NCBI GenBank assembly: GCA_035626155.1
Contig: DASPOF010000070.1
Coordinates: 1-64,000, forward strand
Reading direction: 5' to 3'
From: DASPOF01 sp035626155
GTDB taxonomy: Bacteria; Desulfobacterota; Binatia; Binatales; Binataceae
Length of the DNA stretch: 64,000 nucleotides
Below the pieces are notes generated by a model, which saw only the letters and a list, made by a program, of their open reading frames with translations, did not search any database and was not told the origin of the DNA. Both the position numbers and the translations under genes were made by a program. Below, one piece after another: positions 43,551 through 51,639 of the stretch (the stretch's first letter is position 1; every line of letters starts with the position of its first letter).

Positions 43551-44306
43551 TTATTCTGTCCTTCTGGTGAAAATCCGCAACAGCCGCCTCAGCGGGTCAT
43601 AAAATTCGTCGGCGACGCGCTCCTTGAGCGGGATGATCGCATTGTCGGTGATGCAAATGTCCTCAGGGCAGACCGCGGTGCAGCACTTCGTGATGTTGCA
43701 ATAGCCGACCCCGTGGTCGTCTTTGAGCGCCTTAAGCCGGTTATCGGAGTCGAGCGGATGCATCTCGAGCGCGGCCGTAAACACGAGGAGGCGCGGCCCG
43801 ACGAATTTGTCGTGCAGATTATGGTCGCGCAGCACGTGGCATACGTCCTGGCAGAGGAAACACTCGATGCACTTGCGGAATTCCTGAACGCGCTCGATGT
43901 CGTTCTGGGCCATCCGCCAGGTGCCGTCGGGGGCGTTTGGCTTGACGATCTTAAACGGCTTGATCGTGAGTTTCTTCTCGAAGTTCCACCGTACGTCGGT
44001 GACCAGGTCCTTGATGGCCGGAAAGCTGTGGATCGGCTGAAGCGTGATCGGCTGATCCAGCGGCAGGTCGCTCATCCGCGTCATGCACATCAGGCGCGGA
44101 TGGCCATTGATCTCGGCCGAGCATGAGCCGCATTTGCCGGCCTTGCAGTTCCAGCGCACGGCGAGATCGTTGGCCTGTTCGGCCTGGATTCGGTGGACCA
44201 CGTCGAGCACCACCATTCCTTCCTCGACGGTGGTGTCGTAATCGCGGAACTCGCCGCCCTTGTCGTCACCGCGCCAGATTCTGAATCGTGCCCGAGACGC
44301 GCTCAC
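43551..44306 (-). CDS. sdhB: Succinate dehydrogenase iron-sulfur subunit
   Basis: A 251-residue electron-transfer subunit. The 2Fe-2S cluster uses C-K-A-G-K-C-G-S-C with a fourth Cys in L-M-C-M-T-R, the 4Fe-4S cluster uses C-I-E-C-F-L-C and the 3Fe-4S region is C-N-I-T-K-C-C-T-A-V-C-P. All ligands appear present. GTG start overlapping the sdhA stop by four bases (GTGA). The order anchor-sdhA-sdhB equals that of Mycobacterium Sdh1. Confidence 0.94.
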   Translation of the reverse strand: MSASRARFRIWRGDDKGGEFRDYDTTVEEGMVVLDVVHRIQAEQANDLAVRWNCKAGKCGSCSAEINGHPRLMCMTRMSDLPLDQPITLQPIHSFPAIKDLVTDVRWNFEKKLTIKPFKIVKPNAPDGTWRMAQNDIERVQEFRKCIECFLCQDVCHVLRDHNLHDKFVGPRLLVFTAALEMHPLDSDNRLKALKDDHGVGYCNITKCCTAVCPEDICITDNAIIPLKERVADEFYDPLRRLLRIFTRRTE

Positions 44307-46120
44307 TTGTTTTCCTCGATTATTCTGGCGAGTTCCGGCGGCATCGGCTTGATCGGTTCCCGCCTTAGCTCCATCCCGCCGGGAGTCTTGCGAATGACGT
44401 GGTTGAACCTGGCAAACTCGTCGCTCTTATTCGGAAAGTCCTCGCGGAAATGGGCGCCGCGGCTCTCCTGGCGCGCGATCGCGGAACGGGTGATCGCTTC
44501 GGATACAGCCAGCAGGTTCCTCAGATCGAGCGCGGCATGCCATCCGTTGTTGTACATCCGGTTGCCCTCGACGCGGACCTGCTCGGCGCGCCGCTTCAGA
44601 TCGTCGATCGCCGCGAGCGCCTTTTCCATGTCCGCCTGGCGGCGCGAGATGCCGACCAGGTCCTGCATCATGTCGCGCAGCTCATACTGGATCTGGTAGG
44701 GCGACGGGGCCTTGCCGCCGGCAGCGCTCTCGAAGGGTCTCAGAGCCAGCGCGGCCGCATCGCTGACTTCCTTCTCGTTCACGCGGCCAAGCTCGTTCTG
44801 GCCCGCGAATTTTGCCGCGTACTGGCCCGCGCGCTGTCCGAACACGAGCAGGTCCGAGAGCGAATTTCCGCCCAGCCGGTTGGCGCCATGCAATCCCGCC
44901 GCCGCCTCGCCCGCGGCGAACAGCCCCGGCACCGTCGAGCTCTGCGTGTCTCCATCGACGCGCACGCCGCCCATCATGTAGTGCGTGGTCGGACCGATCT
45001 CCATCGGGACCTTGGTTATGTCCACGTTGGCGAGCTTCATGAACTGATGGTACATGCTCGGGAGCTTGCGCTTGATGTGCTCGGCGGCGTTGGGCAGCTT
45101 CTTGCTGATCCAGGCGATATCGAGAAAGACGCCGCCGTGCGGGCTCCCGCGTCCCTCGCGGATTTCCTTGACGATCTTGCGGGCGACGTGGTCGCGGGTG
45201 AGGAGTTCCGGCGGGCGGCGCGCGTTCTTGTCGCCCTGTGTGTAGCGCCAGCCTTCCTCTTCGTTGTCGGCGGTCTGGTTCTTGTAGGCGTCGGGAATGT
45301 CGTCGAACATGAAGCGGCGGCCTTCCTTGTTGGTCAGGATTCCGCCCTCGCCGCGCACGCCTTCCGTCACCAGGATTCCCGCCACGCTGAGCGGCCAGAT
45401 CATCCCGGTCGGATGGAACTGCACGAACTCCATGTCCATCAGTTCGGCGCCCGCATCGTAAGCGAGCGACAGCCCGTCGCCCGTGTATTCCCAACTGTTC
45501 GAGGTGATCTTGAAAGCGCGGCCGATTCCGCCGGTCGCTATCACGATCGCCTTGGCGCGCCACAGGTAGAACATTCCGCGCTCGCGGTCGTAACCGAATG
45601 CGCCGACGATGCGGCCGCCGTCGGTGAGCAGTTTGGTGACCGCGCATTCCATGTACACGTCGAAGCCCTGGCGGATTCCGTGGTCCTGCAACGTGCGGAT
45701 CATTTCGAGCCCGGTGCGATCGCCGACGTGCGCCAGGCGGGGATAGCGATGGCCTCCGAAGTTGCGCTGGAGGATCTTGCCGTCGGGCGTGCGATCGAAT
45801 CCGGCGCCCCACGCCTCGAGCTCGCGCACGCGATCGGGCGCCTCCTTGGCGTGCAACTCCGCCATCCGCCAATTGTTCAAGTACTGTCCGCCGCGCATCG
45901 TATCGGCGAAGTGCACCTGCCAATTATCGCGGTCGTCGACGTTCGCCATCGCCGCTGCGACTCCGCCCTCGGCCATCACCGTGTGGGCCTTGCCGAGAAG
46001 GGACTTGCAGACGACGCCAACCTTCGCGCCGTAGGCGGCGGCCTCGCTCGCGGCGCGCAGTCCGGCGCCGCCGGCGCCAATTACCAGCACGTCATGCTCG
46101 CGCAACTCGTACTCGGGCAT
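44303..46120 (-). CDS. sdhA: Succinate dehydrogenase flavoprotein subunit
   Basis: A 605-residue catalytic subunit with covalent FAD. The dinucleotide site is G-A-G-G-A-G-L-R-A-A-S-E-A near residue 16; H-T-V-M-A-E-G-G contains the flavin-linking His region; the active-site Arg lies in E-G-V-R-G-E-G-G-I-L near residue 252 and the capping residues in T-H-Y-M-M-G-G-V near residue 378. Length is normal. Its start shares one base with the sdhC stop (TGATG). Whether it runs forward or as fumarate reductase cannot be read from sequence alone. Confidence 0.95.
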   Translation of the reverse strand: MPEYELREHDVLVIGAGGAGLRAASEAAAYGAKVGVVCKSLLGKAHTVMAEGGVAAAMANVDDRDNWQVHFADTMRGGQYLNNWRMAELHAKEAPDRVRELEAWGAGFDRTPDGKILQRNFGGHRYPRLAHVGDRTGLEMIRTLQDHGIRQGFDVYMECAVTKLLTDGGRIVGAFGYDRERGMFYLWRAKAIVIATGGIGRAFKITSNSWEYTGDGLSLAYDAGAELMDMEFVQFHPTGMIWPLSVAGILVTEGVRGEGGILTNKEGRRFMFDDIPDAYKNQTADNEEEGWRYTQGDKNARRPPELLTRDHVARKIVKEIREGRGSPHGGVFLDIAWISKKLPNAAEHIKRKLPSMYHQFMKLANVDITKVPMEIGPTTHYMMGGVRVDGDTQSSTVPGLFAAGEAAAGLHGANRLGGNSLSDLLVFGQRAGQYAAKFAGQNELGRVNEKEVSDAAALALRPFESAAGGKAPSPYQIQYELRDMMQDLVGISRRQADMEKALAAIDDLKRRAEQVRVEGNRMYNNGWHAALDLRNLLAVSEAITRSAIARQESRGAHFREDFPNKSDEFARFNHVIRKTPGGMELRREPIKPMPPELARIIEENK

Positions 46121-46929
46121 CAGAGGAGCACCCTAAAGTCGTGGATTACGCCCATCGCCAGCATCCGGACGTAGAAATCGCAAAATGAGATCCATACCAG
46201 GCTGGTAAGAGCAAAATTCCGGTGCTGGCCGTTGAATACGGACGTGCAGGCCCAGCACTTGGCGCGCAGCGGGGCCTTTGAGAACCAGTTTAGATTGCCG
46301 CCCACTGCGCTTCTGAGCGAGTGACAACCCATCACGTAGCCCCAGAGCAACGTCACGTCCACCGCAAGCGCGATCGTCCCCAGCCCGATTCCGAACACCT
46401 CACGGCCCGTTGCCGGATCGGTAAACCACATCGCCTCCCACACGTCGTAAGCGTGAGGGATCAGAAGCACGACGGCAAGGTACATGAAGTAGCGATGCGC
46501 GTTGTGAACCAGCAGCGGCCAGAAATTCTCGCCCCAGTAGCTGTGGCGCGGCTCGCCCACCGTGCAGCCCGGGGGATCGAAGAAGAACGCCTTGTAGTAC
46601 GCGCCGCGAAAGTAATAGCAGGTGAGACGAAAGCCCGCCGGCGCCCATATGATGAGGAGCGCGGGAGAGAATGGCAGCAGCGCCGGCCAAAACGACGGGC
46701 GGCCGACTCCCAGCCAGGCCTTGGCCGAGCCGAACAGTTCCGGGGAGTAAAAGGGCGAAGTGTAATTGCCGAAACGGTAATTGTTACCCTGCAGCACCGC
46801 CCAGAGCGGATATACCGCCAGAAAGAAACCGAGGCCCGCGAAATAGGCGAGCCATTGCGCCCACCACAGGTCTCGCCGTGCGGTGCGGAAAAACGGCGTC
46901 TGGCTAATCTGAACTCCGGCTGCCGCCAT
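46120..46929 (-). CDS. sdhC: Succinate dehydrogenase membrane anchor, Sdh1-type single subunit
   Basis: A 269-residue inner-membrane protein with five hydrophobic segments (about 25-45, 85-105, 140-160, 175-200, 240-258). Histidines at H-N-A-H-R-Y, L-I-P-H-A-Y and G-C-H-S-L are candidate haem ligands. It is much longer than the 130-residue SdhC/SdhD of E. coli and resembles the single anchor of Mycobacterium Sdh1, with Y-Y-F-R-G-A-Y-Y and a short aromatic amphipathic region W-A-Q-W-L-A-Y. It starts the sdhCAB group, 54 bases after mdh. Family call by length, context and pattern. Confidence 0.82.
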   Translation of the reverse strand: MAAAGVQISQTPFFRTARRDLWWAQWLAYFAGLGFFLAVYPLWAVLQGNNYRFGNYTSPFYSPELFGSAKAWLGVGRPSFWPALLPFSPALLIIWAPAGFRLTCYYFRGAYYKAFFFDPPGCTVGEPRHSYWGENFWPLLVHNAHRYFMYLAVVLLIPHAYDVWEAMWFTDPATGREVFGIGLGTIALAVDVTLLWGYVMGCHSLRSAVGGNLNWFSKAPLRAKCWACTSVFNGQHRNFALTSLVWISFCDFYVRMLAMGVIHDFRVLL

Positions 46930-46983
46930 CGCTCACTCCTGAACTATCGACACTGGGCGCTGATGCGAAACGGACGGTGCCAC

Positions 46984-47928
46984 TCACGCGCCCGCCGCGA
47001 TCACTTTGTCCATCGCATCGACGAGTTCTTTCACGTGGGCAACCGAACTCGCGAACGCTTTCTTTTCTTCCGCGGTGAGCTGAATCTCCACCACGCGCTC
47101 GACGCCGCCCGCGCCGATCACCACCGGCACCCCGGCGAACAGGCCGCGCACGTCATACTCGCCCTCGAGATAGGCGGCTGAGGGAAGCACTTCCTTGCGG
47201 TCGAGCATGTACGCCTCGGCCATCTTGTATGCGGCGGCGCCGGCGGCGTAATACGACGAGGTTTTCATCAGGTTCACTATCTCGCCGCCGCCATTGCGCG
47301 TGCGCTTCTCGATTTCATCGAGACGCTTCGGATCGATCAGCCGCTCGATCGGAACGCCTCCGACCGTGGTGTAGCTGCGCACGGGGACCATGTCATCACC
47401 GTGGCCGCCGAGCACCATCGCGTTCACGCTCTCGACCGAGACCCCGAGTTCGCTCGCGATAAAGGTGCGATAACGCGCCGAATCGAGCACGCCCGCCTGG
47501 CCGACGATGCGATGCTTGGGGAAGCCGGTCACGCGCTTGAGCTGCGTCACCATCGCGTCGAGCGGGTTGGTCACCGCGATCACGAACGAGTCGGGTGCAT
47601 ACTTTTTGATTGCCCCGCCGACATCGTTCATCACTTTGGCGTTGATCTTGAGCAGGTCGTCGCGGCTCATACCCGGACGGCGCGGCGAGCCCGAGGTGAC
47701 CACGCAGCAATCGGCGCCGGTGATCTGGGCGATGTCGAGCGTGCCGGTCACGTTCACGTCCATGCCGAGGACGGGCGCGGATTCGAGCATGTCCAACGCC
47801 TTGCCCTGCGGGAGGCCGTCGATGATGTCGTAGAGGACGATGTCGCCGAGGGCGCGCAGGAAGCAAAGATGGGCGCAGGTTGCACCTACATTACCGGCCC
47901 CTATAAAGGCGATTTTTCTCCGTGCCAC
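46984..47928 (-). CDS. mdh: Malate dehydrogenase (LDH-like type)
   Basis: A 314-residue NAD enzyme interconverting malate and oxaloacetate. The cofactor motif is G-A-G-N-V-G-A-T near residue 10; S-G-S-P-R-R-P-G-M-S-R-D-D carries the arginine that distinguishes malate from lactate dehydrogenase; the catalytic His is in G-G-H-G-D-D-M-V-P near residue 175. The GTG start at 47928 follows AAGGGA by eleven bases. This LDH-like (type 3) form is usual outside Gammaproteobacteria. A clear promoter lies 44 bases upstream, making mdh the likely head of an mdh-sdhCAB-sucCD-ndk transcript. Confidence 0.95.
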   Translation of the reverse strand: MARRKIAFIGAGNVGATCAHLCFLRALGDIVLYDIIDGLPQGKALDMLESAPVLGMDVNVTGTLDIAQITGADCCVVTSGSPRRPGMSRDDLLKINAKVMNDVGGAIKKYAPDSFVIAVTNPLDAMVTQLKRVTGFPKHRIVGQAGVLDSARYRTFIASELGVSVESVNAMVLGGHGDDMVPVRSYTTVGGVPIERLIDPKRLDEIEKRTRNGGGEIVNLMKTSSYYAAGAAAYKMAEAYMLDRKEVLPSAAYLEGEYDVRGLFAGVPVVIGAGGVERVVEIQLTAEEKKAFASSVAHVKELVDAMDKVIAAGA

Positions 47929-47971
47929 GCTTTGATTCGTCCCTTCCCCCAGATTTGATGTTGAAGATTAT

Positions 47972-48000
47972 CTTATAAACCAATCTCCGCTAATCAGCAA
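47972..48000 (-). promoter_or_regulatory. Promoter of the mdh-sdh-suc operon
   Basis: On the - strand TTGCTG (47995-48000) is followed after 17 bases by TATAAG (47972-47977, 5 of 6). The stretch is unusually A+T rich for this genome. Transcription would begin about 36 bases before the mdh start codon. Confidence 0.55.
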
Positions 48001-48025
48001 CACTTAACTGCCGAATAGCGTGCAT

Positions 48026-48853
48026 TCAGCGCTCCTTGAACGCCTGCGTGGCCCCGCCTTTGGGCTTCTCGCCGGGCCGGGCTTCGATCGCCGCCACGAT
48101 CTCTTCCGTCCAGTCATCGATGATCTCGTTCGCGAAACTCCACTTCTCCGCCCCAGTCGTACTTAGCGGGAGCACTCTCGCGCTGCGCCGGTCGGAGAAC
48201 ATCCCGATAATCTCGCCCGTGGCGCCGTCGCGCAGCCGCGCCTCCATGCCTATCGATCCGCGTTGCGGCGCCTTGGACTCGGGCTCGGCGCTTGGCACGC
48301 GCGGCGTCGCGCTCGCCGCCGCGGGGACGCCAGCGCGGCTCGGCCAAAGTTCGACGATCGCGACTTCCGCGATGATCGTATTCGGGGTGAGCTGCTCGAC
48401 GATTCGCAAGCGGCCCGACTGATCGTTGAGGATCGCCTTGGTGAAAGATCGATTGATGTAGAGCGCGAGCTCGACCGCAGCTTCGTGCTGTTCCTCGGCA
48501 GCGGGCGGCGGCGGCGATCCGGCCTCGATCGGCGTCAAATATGCGATCGTCACCGGAGCTATCCGCAGCCCTCGGTACCGGGCAAAGTCCGCATCCGGCT
48601 TCACCCAAGCCTTGTCGAACGGATACACATCCTTTAGCGCGCTCATCCTCTCGGGCTCGGGAAGAAAACCTTCCGAGGCCGGCCTCGGCGCCGCCGCTGG
48701 CGGTTCGATCGCCTCGTTCGGCGCGGTTGCGCGCTCAGGAGTCACGGGGGTGACGGAGGCCGAGAGGCACCCCGATGCAATCGCGGCGAGCGGCACGAGC
48801 ACGACCAACGCCATTGGGAATGTCAGTGCGAACGCTCGTACCCGAAGCCGCAT
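48026..48853 (-). CDS. Lipoprotein of the DUF3313 type
   Basis: A 275-residue protein. The ATG at 48853 follows GGGAGG by nine bases and gives a lipoprotein signal with lipobox A-S-G-C near residue 29; a frame beginning 42 bases earlier would place charged residues before it. The body contains F-A-R-Y-R-G-L-R-I-A-P-V near residue 88, E-L-A-L-Y-I-N-R-S-F and T-P-N-T-I-I-A-E-V-A-I-V-E-L-W-P, which fit DUF3313 outer-membrane lipoproteins. Its place between icd and mdh has no metabolic explanation I know; the family has no established function. Confidence 0.65.
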   Translation of the reverse strand: MRLRVRAFALTFPMALVVLVPLAAIASGCLSASVTPVTPERATAPNEAIEPPAAAPRPASEGFLPEPERMSALKDVYPFDKAWVKPDADFARYRGLRIAPVTIAYLTPIEAGSPPPPAAEEQHEAAVELALYINRSFTKAILNDQSGRLRIVEQLTPNTIIAEVAIVELWPSRAGVPAAASATPRVPSAEPESKAPQRGSIGMEARLRDGATGEIIGMFSDRRSARVLPLSTTGAEKWSFANEIIDDWTEEIVAAIEARPGEKPKGGATQAFKER

Positions 48854-48946
48854 CGAGGTCTTCCTCCCGACAAAGCGGGGGCCGGACTCGCGCATCGCAA
48901 TCGCGTGACCGGCCCCGCTCGGCGCAACCGTGCGAACTTATCGCGG

Positions 48947-50194
48947 TTACATGTTGTCGACGATCGCCTTTCCGAACTCAGAGCACTTGAGCAGCTTTGC
49001 TCCCGTCATCAGCCGCTCGAAGTCGTAGGTCACCGTCTTGTTGGCGATGGTCCGCTCCAGTCCGCGGATGATTCCATCGGCAACCTCCTGCCATCCCATG
49101 TGCTCGAACATCAGCACACCGGAGAGGATGACGGAGCCGGGATTGACCTTGTCCTGGTCGGCGTACTTCGGAGCGGTGCCGTGCGTCGCCTCGAAAATCG
49201 CGTGACCGGTGACGTAGTTGATGTTGGCGCCGGGGGCGATTCCGATTCCGCCGACCTGCGCAGCGAGCGCGTCGGAGAGATAGTCGCCGTTGAGGTTCAT
49301 CGTCGCGACGACGTCGAACTCATCGGGGCGCGTGAGCACCTGCTGGAGCGTGATATCCGCAATATTGTCCTTGACCAGGAGCTGGCCGGCGGGCGGCTTT
49401 CCGCCGCAATCATCCCAGCCAATCGCGCGCCCCTTGAACTCACGGCGCACGAGTTCATAACCCCAGTCGCGGAACGCACCCTCGGTGTATTTCATGATGT
49501 TGCCCTTGTGGACGAGGGTGAGGCTCTTGCGCTTGTGCGAGATCGCGTAGTTGAGGGCGGCGCGAATCAGCCGCTCGGAGCCTTCGCGAGAGACGGGCTT
49601 GATGCCGAAGCCGGAGGTGTTCGGGAAGCGGATATTCTTCACGCCGAGCTCTTCCTGAAGGAACTTGCACAGCTTCTTCGCCTCGGGCGACTCGGCCTGC
49701 CACTCGATTCCCGCGTAAATGTCTTCGGTGTTTTCGCGGAAGATGATGACGTCGAGTTTCTCGGGATGCTTCACGGGGCTCGGAACGCCCTGGAAATAGC
49801 GCACCGGACGCAGGCACACATAGAGATCGAGCATCTGCCTGAGCGCCACGTTGAGCGATCGGATTCCACCGCCGATCGGAGTAGTGAGTGGACCCTTAAT
49901 CCCGACCAGGAATTCGCGGAACGCCTCGACCGTCTCATCGAGCAGCCAGGTCTTGAACTTGTCGTACGACTTCTCGCCCGCGTACACCTCCATCCACGCG
50001 ATCTTGCGCTTGCCGCCATAGATCTTCTTGACCGCATTGTCGAAGACATATTGCGATGCGCGCCAAATGTCGCGGCCGGTGCCGTCGCCTTCGATGAACG
50101 GAAGAATCGGGTTATCGGGAACGTTCAGTTTTTGGTTTGCGCCGAGCGTAATCTTGGCGCCGTCAGTGGGAACCTTTACGTCCTTGTACGCCAT
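48947..50194 (-). CDS. icd: Isocitrate dehydrogenase (NADP type)
   Basis: A 415-residue enzyme converting isocitrate to 2-oxoglutarate. I-E-G-D-G-T-G-R-D-I near residue 35 and the substrate loop I-R-S-L-N-V-A-L-R near residue 117 (Ser of the S-x-N motif is the one phosphorylated in E. coli) are intact, as is R-E-N-T-E-D-I-Y-A-G-I-E-W. T-H-G-T-A-P-K-Y-A near residue 340 is the coenzyme loop of NADP-dependent enzymes. Length equals E. coli Icd (416). AGGAG precedes the start. Divergent from the acyl-CoA dehydrogenase gene. Confidence 0.95.
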   Translation of the reverse strand: MAYKDVKVPTDGAKITLGANQKLNVPDNPILPFIEGDGTGRDIWRASQYVFDNAVKKIYGGKRKIAWMEVYAGEKSYDKFKTWLLDETVEAFREFLVGIKGPLTTPIGGGIRSLNVALRQMLDLYVCLRPVRYFQGVPSPVKHPEKLDVIIFRENTEDIYAGIEWQAESPEAKKLCKFLQEELGVKNIRFPNTSGFGIKPVSREGSERLIRAALNYAISHKRKSLTLVHKGNIMKYTEGAFRDWGYELVRREFKGRAIGWDDCGGKPPAGQLLVKDNIADITLQQVLTRPDEFDVVATMNLNGDYLSDALAAQVGGIGIAPGANINYVTGHAIFEATHGTAPKYADQDKVNPGSVILSGVLMFEHMGWQEVADGIIRGLERTIANKTVTYDFERLMTGAKLLKCSEFGKAIVDNM

Positions 50195-50436
50195 TTGCCT
50201 GCTGCTCTCCTCGATGGTTCGCGCGGGAGCCCCCGTTGAAGGCGGGCTAATCCATCCGCGCGAAAATGATTTATCCCGCTAATGTGACAGGAACGCGCCG
50301 CGGATTCCAGCGCTCCGGACCCCCAACCAGGCGCCTCGCCTGAGGCCCAAACAGCAGCGCCGGTGCTTCGCGCCGGGCGCATCGCGGCGCTATACTGCGG
50401 ACCGATTCTCAAACCATCAATCTCGCGGGGCCGCCT

Positions 50437-51633
50437 ATGGATTTCAGCTACACGCCGGAACAAGAGAAGTTTCGCGCCGAGCTGCGCGCATGGCTCGAGA
50501 AAAATTCCGCCGAGGTCTTCGGCCGCGGACGCCCGGTTATCGGGTCATCCGCCGAGGGCGGCGACGGTTGGTCCCAGATGGTCGAGTATCACCGCCGCCT
50601 GAATGCAGCCGGCTACGTTGCGCTGCACTGGCCCAAGGAATGGGGTGGCAGCGGCGCAGGGATAATCGAACAATCGATCTATCAGGATGAAGTCCTGCGC
50701 CTGGGCCTCCCGCTCTACGGATGCAATCAGCTAGCGCTCGATCGCATCGGCCCGACGATCGCGCTGATGGGCACCGAACAGCAGCGCAAGCGATTCCTGC
50801 CGAAAATGCTCACCGCCGAGGAAATCTGGTGCCAGGGTTACTCGGAACCCAATGCCGGCTCGGATCTGGCGGGGCTTCAGACGCGCGCCGTGCTCGAGGG
50901 CGACTCCTTCATCGTCAACGGACAGAAGGTCTGGACCAGCCTCGCGCACCGCGCGGATTGGCAGGTTCTGCTGGTCCGAACCGATCCGCAGGCGCCCAAG
51001 CACAAGGGCATCTCGTATCTGCTCGTCGACATGAAAAGCCCCGGCATTACCGTTCGTCCGCTTGTCCAGATTACCGGAGACGCGGGATTCAACGAGGTCT
51101 TCTACGAGAACGTCCGAGTGCCCAAGGAAAACCTGGTCGGCGAACTCAACCAGGGTTGGCAGGTGTCGATCGCGACGCTGATGTACGAGCGCGTCTCGGG
51201 TGGCACGCGCCATCCGGTCGAGCGAACCATCGGCGAGCTGACCGAACTCGTGAAGAAGGTCGATTTCGAGGGAGTCCCCGCATCGACGCATCCCTACGTC
51301 CGCCAGAAGGTCGCGCAGTTCGCCGCCGAGGCGCGCTGTCTGCGGCTCAGCCGGTATCGGTCGCTCACGTCGCAGCTCAAGGGCCAGGTACCGGGACCGG
51401 AAAGCTCGTATGGCAAACTCTTTGCCACGGATCTCAACCTGCGCGTCGCGATGTTCGCCGACGAATTGCTCGGACCTTACGGCGGTCTCGAACACGGCTC
51501 GCTCGGGGCGATTGATGGAGGCCGCTGGGTAACCCGCACGCTAGGTGCGCGCGGCCTCACGATAGCCGCGGGATCCAACGAGATCCAGCACAACATCATC
51601 GGCGAGCGAGTCCTCAAGCTGCCCAAAGGCTGA
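50437..51633 (+). CDS. Acyl-CoA dehydrogenase
   Basis: A 398-residue FAD enzyme for alpha-beta oxidation of acyl-CoA. M-D-F-S-Y-T-P-E-Q-E-K-F at the start, Q-G-Y-S-E-P-N-A-G-S-D-L near residue 132, V-N-G-Q-K-V-W-T-S near residue 162 and T-I-A-A-G-S-N-E-I-Q-H-N-I-I-G-E-R at the end are standard. It belongs to the common long-chain/steroid-type group rather than the ACAD11-like group of the first dehydrogenase in this window. A TATACT at 50391-50396 could be its -10. A GT39-like gene follows six bases after the stop. Substrate unknown. Confidence 0.9.
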   Translation: MDFSYTPEQEKFRAELRAWLEKNSAEVFGRGRPVIGSSAEGGDGWSQMVEYHRRLNAAGYVALHWPKEWGGSGAGIIEQSIYQDEVLRLGLPLYGCNQLALDRIGPTIALMGTEQQRKRFLPKMLTAEEIWCQGYSEPNAGSDLAGLQTRAVLEGDSFIVNGQKVWTSLAHRADWQVLLVRTDPQAPKHKGISYLLVDMKSPGITVRPLVQITGDAGFNEVFYENVRVPKENLVGELNQGWQVSIATLMYERVSGGTRHPVERTIGELTELVKKVDFEGVPASTHPYVRQKVAQFAAEARCLRLSRYRSLTSQLKGQVPGPESSYGKLFATDLNLRVAMFADELLGPYGGLEHGSLGAIDGGRWVTRTLGARGLTIAAGSNEIQHNIIGERVLKLPKG

Positions 51634-51639
51634 GCGCCG

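Noticed and set aside
44399..46174. Long + strand open frame of 591 codons opposite sdhA
   Set aside because: Shadow of sdhA in a GC-rich genome; no start signal and no domain.
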